Positions 1-4,725 of a DNA stretch of 6,959 nt are shown here, piece by piece. A model generated the notes under the pieces. The model was not told the DNA's origin, ran no database searches, and worked only from the letters and a program-made list of their open reading frames with translations. This stretch comes from Acidimicrobiales bacterium (GTDB lineage Bacteria; Actinomycetota; Acidimicrobiia; Acidimicrobiales; Palsa-688), in the NCBI GenBank assembly GCA_019241495.1, contig JAFAWZ010000118.1:1-6959 (forward strand). The letters are read 5' to 3'. A program made the position numbers and the translations under genes. Numbering within the stretch: the first letter of the stretch is position 1; the number at the start of each line of letters is the position of its first letter.

Positions 1-688
1 GGTGGAGGTCCACCGCCCCCTGCTTGTACAGCTCGAGCAGGGCAAGGAAGCGAACGATCACCTCGAGGCGTTCCACCAAGCCGTCGGTGAGCCGGGCGAA
101 GGTGATGCTCCCCGCCCTCGGCAGCTCGTCCACCAGCTCTGACACCGCGTCTCCGACGCTCGCCCGGATCGGCGCGACGTGGTCGAGCAGCAGCTTGGCC
201 CCGGGCTTGGGGGCGAGCAGCCCGTTCATGACGTCTCGGAGTTGATCGGCCGTGACCCCGGCCAGCACATCGGGAACCAGTTGGGCGAACGGCTCTTCGA
301 GGCCGGCGACGCGAGGCCAGGATCGGCCCGCAGACTCCATGGTTCGGTAAAGGGCGGTGGCGGCATCCTTGAACGTCTTGCATTCGAGCAGCCGGGCCAA
401 GAGGAGGTCCCGTTCCTCCCAGAGCGCCAATTCCTCTTCCAGCTCGACGTCGTCGCGGCCTGGTAGGAGCCGGCGGGCCTTCAGCTCGAGCAGTACCGAT
501 GCGATGAGCAGGAACTCGGTCGCCACCTCGAGGTCCAAGGCGGCCCGCATCTCGACCAGAGTCGCCACATAGTCGTCCACGATCTCGGAGAGCGATACCT
601 CCCAGATGTCCACCTGCTGGCGGGTGATCAGATGCAACAAGAGGTCGAACGGCCCCTCGAACACCGGCGTCGACACCGTGTAAGGCAC
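1..688 (-). CDS. scpA: Segregation and condensation protein A (kleisin), C-terminus cut by window edge
   Basis: ScpA is the kleisin subunit that bridges the SMC dimer and, with ScpB, forms the bacterial condensin that organises and segregates the chromosome. The minus strand from the GTG at 688 reads open for 229 codons to the left edge. The N-terminus (PYTVSTPVFEGPFDLLLHLI) has the kleisin signature F-x-GP-x-DLLL-x-LI. Next come the D-I-W-E-V stretch (about 27-31), the A-x-EFLLIASVLLELKARRLLP helix (about 56-76), and near the edge the C-terminal winged-helix segment RFLALLELYKQG (about 213-224) that contacts the SMC head. Family length is about 240-280 residues, so only a short tail should be missing; scpB is expected just beyond the edge but cannot be seen. 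The GTG was chosen because the homology begins there, no ATG/GTG/TTG lies in frame just upstream, and a TAAAAT box sits 6 nt before it. It is transcribed divergently from trpS. Confidence 0.93.
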   Translation of the reverse strand, partial: MPYTVSTPVFEGPFDLLLHLITRQQVDIWEVSLSEIVDDYVATLVEMRAALDLEVATEFLLIASVLLELKARRLLPGRDDVELEEELALWEERDLLLARLLECKTFKDAATALYRTMESAGRSWPRVAGLEEPFAQLVPDVLAGVTADQLRDVMNGLLAPKPGAKLLLDHVAPIRASVGDAVSELVDELPRAGSITFARLTDGLVERLEVIVRFLALLELYKQGAVDLH

Positions 689-690
689 CT

Positions 691-705
691 GCCGATTTTA
701 TCGGC
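691..705. repeat. Perfect inverted repeat GCCGAT-TTT-ATCGGC over the scpA -10 box
   Basis: Six-base arms at 691-696 and 700-705 flank a 3-nt TTT spacer. The repeat covers the whole putative scpA -10 box and ends 2 nt upstream of the start codon. In such a position a bound protein would block RNA polymerase, so it could be a small operator. It could equally be chance, given the short arms. The pairing is seen directly; any function is inferred. Confidence 0.4.
695..700 (-). promoter_or_regulatory. Putative leaderless -10 box of scpA (TAAAAT)
   Basis: On the minus strand TAAAAT lies exactly 6 nt before the scpA GTG start at 688. A -10 box at this distance would put the transcription start on or next to the start codon, as in the leaderless mRNAs common in actinobacteria. 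No Shine-Dalgarno sequence precedes the GTG, which fits. No convincing -35 hexamer is visible 16-18 nt upstream. The box lies inside a perfect inverted repeat (691-705). Confidence 0.5.
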
Positions 706-730
706 TGGGTGACATCTCGCCCGTGATCCC

Positions 731-816
731 GCAGGGTGCGGATCCTGTTGTGCCGCAGGGTGCGGATCCTGTCGTGTCGCAGGGTGCGGATCCTGTCGTG
801 CCGCAGGGTGCGGATC
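731..816. repeat. 24-bp tandem repeat array, 3.6 copies, between scpA and trpS
   Basis: Copies start at 731, 755, 779 and 803, with an exact 24-nt period. Each begins GCAGGGTGCGGATC; the first three continue CTG(T/C)TGTG- or CTGTCGTG-like to the next copy, and the fourth is cut after 14 nt. Only two positions vary among the complete copies (T/C at 749 and its equivalents, C/T one base before the copy end). Each complete copy has CAGG...CCTG inverted arms and a central GGATCC palindrome. The array fills most of the divergent scpA-trpS intergenic region and its last copy ends 4 nt before the trpS -10 box, so it covers where -35 contacts and activator or repressor sites would be. It could be a set of protein-binding sites or a slippage-generated minisatellite without function. 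Confidence 0.9.
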
Positions 817-820
817 TGCG

Positions 821-826
821 TACCAT
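821..826 (+). promoter_or_regulatory. Putative leaderless -10 box of trpS (TACCAT)
   Basis: TACCAT fits the TAnnnT -10 pattern and lies exactly 6 nt before the trpS GTG at 833, the same geometry as TAAAAT before scpA on the other strand. The GGGG at 828-831 is only 1 nt from the start codon, too close to act as a Shine-Dalgarno sequence, so a leaderless message is the simpler reading. The -35 position (about 798-803) falls on the junction of the third and fourth 24-bp repeat copies and does not resemble TTGACA. Confidence 0.45.
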
Positions 827-832
827 CGGGGC

Positions 833-1834
833 GTGAGAGTCCTCTCGGGTATCCAGCCGACCGGTGAGCCGCACTTGGGCAATCTCCTGGGTGCGCTGCG
901 GTGGTGGGTAGCCGATCAGCGCCACGGGGACAGCTTCTACTGCGTGGTGGATCTGCACAGCCTCACCGTCGCCATCCCTCCCGAGGAGCGCCGCCAAGCC
1001 ACTCTGGCGACCGCGACCCTGCTTTTGGCGGCCGGGCTGGACCCGGAGAGCTGCACTTTGTTCGTTCAGAGCCACGTCCCGGCTCACTGCCAGTTGGAGT
1101 GGGTGCTCGGATGCATCGCCAGCATGGGGGAGCTGCGGCGCATGACCCAGTTCAAGGACAAGGCGGCCAAAGGCAGCGAGGAATCGGCCGGGGTGGGCCT
1201 GTTCACATACCCGGTTCTGATGGCTGCGGACATCCTCCTCTACGACGCCGATCGGGTGCCCGTCGGTGACGACCAACGCCAGCACCTGGAGCTCACCCGC
1301 GACTTGGCCCAGCGGTTCAACAGCCGGTTCGGCGAGACCTTCGTGATTCCAGAGGCGGCCATCCCGCCGCCAGGCCGGGGGGCCCGCATCATGAACCTGC
1401 AGGAACCGACGCGGAAGATGTCCAAGTCCGAGGGCGCCCCCCAGGGGGTGATCACCCTCTTCGACGAGCCCAGGGAGATCGAACGCAAGATCAAGCGGGC
1501 CGTGACCGACACCGACGACGGGCCCGACGCGGTCCGCTATGACCCGGTCACCAAGCCGGGCGTGGCGAACCTCCTCTAGCTGCTCGGCACGATCGAGGGT
1601 CGAAGCCCCCAGGAGGTCGCGACGTCTTACAACCGGTACGGCCCGCTGAAGGCCGACCTGGCGGCGGCCGTGGTGGGGTTGGTCTCCCCCATCCAGGAGG
1701 CCTACAAGGAGCTGGCCTCGGACCCCGATCGGGTGGCCGATGTACTGCGCACCGGGGCACTGCGAGCGGACAAGGTCGCGTCGGCCACGCTCGAACGGGC
1801 TTATGACGCCATCGGGATGTACCGGCGGACCTAG
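833..1834 (+). pseudogene. trpS: Tryptophanyl-tRNA synthetase with an in-frame amber codon at 1577-1579
   Basis: TrpRS (class I) charges tRNA-Trp with tryptophan in the cytoplasm. The protein starts VRVLSGIQPTGEPHLGN: the HIGH-type motif HLGN is at residues 14-17 and KMSKS is at 195-199. Between them are the family segments YPVLMAADILLYDADRVPVG (126-145) and GDDQRQHLELTRDLAQRFN (145-163). Codon 249 (1577-1579) is TAG, just after KPGVANLL. The same frame then continues without further stops for 84 codons to TAG at 1832-1834. That part carries the expected C-terminal helical domain, including YGPLKADLAAAV and ATLERAYDAIG. The full frame is 333 codons plus stop, the normal TrpRS length. The 248-residue fragment would lack the anticodon-recognising C-terminal region, and no plausible restart codon follows the TAG closely. 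One substitution (for example GAG to TAG) explains it. A sequencing error, true inactivation with a second trpS elsewhere, or readthrough are all possible; the pseudogene label is provisional. Residues 24-25 are a tandem Trp pair. Confidence 0.85.
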
Positions 1835-1837
1835 CTA

Positions 1838-1867
1838 GGGGCAGCGCCGCTGTCCAGGCTGTGCCCC
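1838..1867 (+). terminator. trpS: Possible trpS terminator hairpin, no T tract
   Basis: Four bases after the distal trpS stop, GGGGCA (1838-1843) can pair with TGCCCC (1862-1867). An alternative small hairpin, CAGC (1842-1845) with GCTG (1849-1852), competes with it. No run of T follows, so it is not a classical intrinsic terminator, though T-poor terminators occur in actinobacteria. Its position in a convergent gap is what makes a termination role plausible. Confidence 0.3.
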
Positions 1868-1891
1868 GTCCCCGCGTTCTCCACCCGGTCT

Positions 1892-1957
1892 CTTTGTGAC
1901 GCGAAAACCGCAAACAGTACGGTCTTCGCGTCACAAAGCTACGTTCGCGTCACAAAG
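1892..1957. repeat. Triple 14-bp repeat: inverted pair plus one direct copy (TTCGCGTCACAAAG)
   Basis: CTTTGTGACGCGAA at 1892-1905 is the exact reverse complement of TTCGCGTCACAAAG at 1925-1938, and a third identical copy lies at 1944-1957, only 5 nt further on. The inverted pair makes a 14-bp stem. After one mismatch it is extended by ACCG (1907-1910) pairing with CGGT (1920-1923), leaving a 9-nt loop. The element lies between the convergent ends of trpS and the dksA-like gene, so a bidirectional transcription block or an interspersed palindromic (REP-like) element is more likely than a promoter operator. No T tract follows on either strand. It is AT-richer than its surroundings. Function is not determined. 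Confidence 0.88.
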
Positions 1958-1999
1958 GGCGGAGCGACGGAGGGCGGCGGCTAGGTGGCGGCAGGGTTC

Positions 2000-2344
2000 T
2001 CAGCGTCGCGCGCTGGCCGCCGCGCAGTCGATGCAAAGGCGGGCCTCGGGTCGGGCTTCGAGCCGGGCCGGGGCGATCGGCTGGTTACATCGCTCGCACA
2101 GCCCATACCGGTCGGTCCCGAGCTTCTCCAAGGCGTGCTCGACGTCCTGGAGACCGGTGACCAGCTTCTGGACCAGCGCCTCGTTCTCCCCCCGCTCCGC
2201 GGTCACCTGGCTGGAATCGGCGAAGTTCGGGTCGTAGTCGAGACCCTTGGCGCCGTAACCCAGCTCGGCCAGCTGGGCGCGCAACGACTCACGCTCCTCT
2301 TCGAGCATGGCCCGTAGGCTCTGGATGGTCGCGTCGCTAGCCAT
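2000..2344 (-). CDS. DksA/TraR-family C4 zinc-finger protein
   Basis: This 114-residue protein (MASDATIQSLRAMLEEERES...) has the architecture of small DksA/TraR proteins, which act through the secondary channel of RNA polymerase to tune initiation. The N-terminal part (about 5-30) and the segment 52-76 are charged and helical, as in the two arms of the DksA coiled coil. The C-terminal zinc finger is C83-ERC86 ... C104-IDC107, a C-x2-C-x17-C-x2-C arrangement typical of the family. The turn between the arms reads DYDPNFADSSQ (36-46): acidic, but without the exact DxxDxA tip of E. coli DksA, so DksA-like activity with ppGpp is not assured. Start: ATG at 2344, with no Shine-Dalgarno sequence but a TACACT box 9 nt upstream. 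It lies 65 nt downstream of the Nudix gene on the same strand and converges with trpS. Family assignment is secure; the target promoters are unknown. Confidence 0.9.
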   Translation of the reverse strand: MASDATIQSLRAMLEEERESLRAQLAELGYGAKGLDYDPNFADSSQVTAERGENEALVQKLVTGLQDVEHALEKLGTDRYGLCERCNQPIAPARLEARPEARLCIDCAAASARR

Positions 2345-2353
2345 GGAGAACTA

Positions 2354-2359
2354 AGTGTA
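2354..2359 (-). promoter_or_regulatory. Putative -10 box of the dksA-like gene (TACACT)
   Basis: TACACT on the minus strand ends 9 nt before the ATG at 2344, giving a predicted 5' leader of only a few bases. No Shine-Dalgarno sequence precedes the ATG, consistent with a near-leaderless message. No good -35 match is visible. If real, this gene has its own promoter rather than depending on read-through from the Nudix gene. Confidence 0.35.
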
Positions 2360-2409
2360 ACCGGAGGATGAACTTCTGGAGTCTCGGCGAGCAGCGGGCG
2401 GGCCGGACT

Positions 2410-3006
2410 TCACGCAGTGTACGGCGGGGTCAGCCTCTCACGGGCCAGGCACAGGCCGATGATGGTCTTGGCATCGACGATCTCGAAGGCGGCGATCAAC
2501 CGGGGGACGTCGTCGAGGGACACCTCTTCGATCACCATGTGACGCTCTTCGGCTCCCTGGGGGTCATGAGGGATCGCCGCCAGGTCACGGGCCAGGTACA
2601 GCCAGGTGTACTCGTCGCAGAAGCCAGGCGAGTTGTAGAAGCACGCGATCAGCTCCATGCTCCCCGCCCGCCGCCCGACTTCTTCCATCAGCTCCCGCTC
2701 CGCAGTCGTCTCGGTCGGTTCGCCCTCGACGTCCCGTTTGCCCGCCGGTACTTCGAGCAGATCGCGGCCGATGGCGGCCCGGAACTGGCGGACCATCACC
2801 ACCCTGCCTTCAGAGGTGACGGGAACCACCACGACGGCTCCGGGATGATGCACCAGCTCCCGGTCGAAGCGGGTCCCGTCGGGAGCTTCGAACTGCGCCG
2901 CCCCAACGGTTATCAACGAGCCCTCGAAGACGGTCTCCTCTCGGAGGAGCCGGAACTCCCCGCCCGACGAACCACTCGGGCCGATCGGGTCACTCGGGGT
3001 CAGCAA
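2410..3006 (-). CDS. Nudix hydrolase, ADP-ribose pyrophosphatase type
   Basis: The predicted enzyme hydrolyses ADP-ribose to AMP and ribose 5-phosphate, clearing a reactive product of NAD turnover. The 198-residue protein carries a Nudix box at about 89-112: G89-KRDVEG-E96, then R104-E105-L-M-E108-E109-V-G111. The extra residue between G and the first E is common in this subfamily. P127 in FYNSPGFCDE lies 16 residues after G111, the proline position used as a mark of ADP-ribose pyrophosphatases. MVRQFRAAIG...LLEVPAGKRD (71-92) is the usual preceding segment. Start: TTG at 3006, because homologues begin near GEFRLLREETVFEG (16-29) and no ATG or GTG lies between the upstream stop and that point; the CTG at 3003 is the only other option. 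The TTG is 15 nt after the pyrG stop and in the same frame, with only a weak GAAG ahead of it, so translation is probably coupled to pyrG. Substrate is inferred from motif and context. Confidence 0.9.
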   Translation of the reverse strand: MLTPSDPIGPSGSSGGEFRLLREETVFEGSLITVGAAQFEAPDGTRFDRELVHHPGAVVVVPVTSEGRVVMVRQFRAAIGRDLLEVPAGKRDVEGEPTETTAERELMEEVGRRAGSMELIACFYNSPGFCDEYTWLYLARDLAAIPHDPQGAEERHMVIEEVSLDDVPRLIAAFEIVDAKTIIGLCLARERLTPPYTA

Positions 3007-3021
3007 GGTCTTCGACGTCGA

Positions 3022-4665
3022 TCAGGCGACGTCGATGAGGCGAGGGGCCCGGCCCTCGGCTCGGCCGCAGGCGGCGCCGACCAGACCCGCGAACAGGGGG
3101 TGGGGCCGATCGGGTCGGCTCTGGAACTCCGGGTGAGCCTGGGTCCCCACCCAGAACGGGTGGTCGGGTAGCTCTACGAATTCGACCAGCCGGTCATCCG
3201 GCGACGCGCCAGAGCACACCAGGCCACCGGCCTCGAGGCGGCCTCTATAGCGGGGGTTCACCTCCAGGCGGTGACGGTGACGCTCGTAGACGAGGGTCGA
3301 GTCGTAAGTGTTGGCCACCACCGAGCCGGGCAGCAGCTTGGCCGGGTACAACCCGAGTCGCATGGTCCCTCCCATGTCGACGACCTCGCGCTGCTCGTCC
3401 ATGAGGTCGATCACCAGGTGCGGGGACGAGGGGTCGAGCTCCCGCGAGCTGGCAGCTTCCAGGCCCACCACGTTGCGGGCGAAATCGATCACCATGACCT
3501 GCAAGCCGAGGCACAGCCCAAGGCAGGGGATCGAGTTCTCCCGGGCGTAGGAGGCCGCCGCGATCTTTCCTTCTATCCCCCGCTCGCCGAACCCGCCAGG
3601 GATCACTATGCCGTCGAGCTCCCTCAACCGCCCCGCGGTCAGCAGACCCTCGACCTCCTCGGCCTGGATCCACTCGAGGTCGATCCGGGCTCCATGGGCG
3701 TAGCCGCCGTGGCGGAGCGCCTCCACGACCGATAGGTAGGCGTCGGGCAGGTTCACGTATTTGCCGATCAGGCCGATGCGAACAGGCCGGGTAGCGGCCT
3801 CCACCCGGGCCACGAGGGCCTCCCACGCCGACAGGTCCAGAGCGCGACCCCCCTCTGAGTCAGGATCGAAGCCGAGCAACCTGCAGACGTAGTCGTCGAG
3901 CCCTTCCTCGTGGAGGGTCAAAGGGATCTCGTAGAGGTTGGGGGCGTCCATGCAGGAGATCACCGCCTCGACTGGGACGTCGCAGAGGAGGGAGACCTTG
4001 CGTTTCAGACCAGCCGAGATGCTGCGGTCGCTGCGGCAGATGATGACGTCGGGCTGGATGCCGCGGCTGCGCAGCTCGGTAACCGAGTGTTGGGTGGGCT
4101 TGGTCTTCTGCTCACCAGAGGGGCCCAGGTACGGGACGAGGGTGACGTGCACGTAGCACACGTTGTCGCGGCCCACGTCCTTGCGGAACTGGCGGATGGC
4201 CTCCAGGAACGGGAGGATCTCGATGTCGCCGACGGTGCCGCCGATCTCGGTGATCACCACGTCGACCTCCTCGGTGGCGAGGCGCTTGATCCGGTCCTTG
4301 ATCTCGTCGGTGATGTGGGGGATGACCTGCACCGTGCGGCCGAGGAAATCTCCCCGGCGTTCCTTGGCGATCACGCTCTGGTAGATCGACCCCGTGGTGG
4401 CGTTTGAATCGCGACGCAGGTTCTCGTCGATGAACCGCTCGTAGTGGCCAAGGTCCAGGTCGGTCTCGCCCCCGTCGTCGGTCACGAAGACCTCGCCGTG
4501 CTCGAAGGGGTTCATGGTGCCGGGATCGACATTGATGTACGGGTCCAGCTTCTGCATGGTGACCCGCAAGCCGCGGCTCTTCAGCAGCCGGCCGAGCGAT
4601 GACGCCGTTAGTCCCTTCCCCAGAGAACTCGAAACTCCGCCAGTGACGAAGATGTGCTTCGCCAA
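3022..4665 (-). CDS. pyrG: CTP synthase (glutamine-hydrolysing)
   Basis: PyrG makes CTP from UTP, ATP and glutamine, the last step of de novo pyrimidine synthesis. With the TTG start at 4665 the protein is 547 residues, against about 545 in E. coli. The N-terminal amidoligase domain begins MAKHIFVTGG and holds the P-loop GVSSSLGKG (10-18), DPYINVDPGTMNPFEHGEVF (41-60), GGTVGDIE (142-149) and KTKPTQHSV (187-195). The class I glutamine amidotransferase domain has the oxyanion loop PGGFGERG (356-363), nucleophile C385 in LGLCLGLQ, and H511/E513 in HPEFQS. The TTG is preferred over the GTG at 4719 because GGAGG (4671-4675) lies 5 nt before it and because family N-termini align there; the GTG would add an unusual 18-residue leader. 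The gene begins 60 nt after the recN stop, and the Nudix gene follows 15 nt after its own stop. Confidence 0.97.
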   Translation of the reverse strand: MAKHIFVTGGVSSSLGKGLTASSLGRLLKSRGLRVTMQKLDPYINVDPGTMNPFEHGEVFVTDDGGETDLDLGHYERFIDENLRRDSNATTGSIYQSVIAKERRGDFLGRTVQVIPHITDEIKDRIKRLATEEVDVVITEIGGTVGDIEILPFLEAIRQFRKDVGRDNVCYVHVTLVPYLGPSGEQKTKPTQHSVTELRSRGIQPDVIICRSDRSISAGLKRKVSLLCDVPVEAVISCMDAPNLYEIPLTLHEEGLDDYVCRLLGFDPDSEGGRALDLSAWEALVARVEAATRPVRIGLIGKYVNLPDAYLSVVEALRHGGYAHGARIDLEWIQAEEVEGLLTAGRLRELDGIVIPGGFGERGIEGKIAAASYARENSIPCLGLCLGLQVMVIDFARNVVGLEAASSRELDPSSPHLVIDLMDEQREVVDMGGTMRLGLYPAKLLPGSVVANTYDSTLVYERHRHRLEVNPRYRGRLEAGGLVCSGASPDDRLVEFVELPDHPFWVGTQAHPEFQSRPDRPHPLFAGLVGAACGRAEGRAPRLIDVA

Positions 4666-4670
4666 GTCAA

Positions 4671-4675
4671 CCTCC
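4671..4675 (-). promoter_or_regulatory. pyrG: Shine-Dalgarno GGAGG that fixes the pyrG start
   Basis: GGAGG on the minus strand is followed by a 5-nt spacer (TTGAC) and then TTG at 4665. This is the clearest ribosome-binding site in the window and supports the TTG over the upstream in-frame GTG at 4719. Confidence 0.8.
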
Positions 4676-4696
4676 ACTCGAGTCGGTAGCGGCGCT

Positions 4697-4710
4697 CGGT
4701 GGAACCACCG
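4697..4710. repeat. Inverted repeat CGGTGG-AA-CCACCG in the recN-pyrG gap
   Basis: Six-base perfect arms (4697-4702 and 4705-4710) with a 2-nt centre lie in the 60-nt gap, between the recN stop and the pyrG ribosome-binding site. In RNA the outer pairs could form a short GC-rich hairpin. It lies within the 18-codon extension that the alternative GTG start would give. It could be an operator, an mRNA stability element or chance. Confidence 0.35.
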
Positions 4711-4725
4711 GTCGGCCACTGCATC

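Noticed and set aside
710..832. An N-terminal extension of trpS through the tandem repeats
   Set aside because: The trpS frame is open back to a TGA at 710-712, but it contains no ATG, GTG or TTG, and homology begins exactly at the GTG at 833.
628..1285. Minus-strand ORFs through the 24-bp repeats encoding DPHPA-type peptide repeats
   Set aside because: The peptide repeat only reflects a DNA period divisible by three. The ORFs overlap scpA on the same strand in another frame or trpS antisense, both of which have strong homology.
1577..1834. A split TrpRS with the C-terminal part made as a separate gene
   Set aside because: No ATG, GTG or TTG with a ribosome-binding site lies near the TAG; the first in-frame GTG codons are deep inside the C-terminal domain.
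1548..1934. A 128-codon minus-strand ORF opposite the trpS C-terminus
   Set aside because: It is antisense to the conserved TrpRS C-terminal domain, has low-complexity Arg/Pro-rich composition and shows no family motif.
1892..1938. A CRP-type operator, suggested by TGTGA and TCACA half-sites
   Set aside because: The half-sites are more than 25 nt apart instead of 6, and the element lies between convergent gene ends rather than at a promoter.
2368..3171. A 267-codon plus-strand ORF opposite the Nudix gene
   Set aside because: It is antisense to a gene with a complete Nudix box and shows no recognisable domain of its own.
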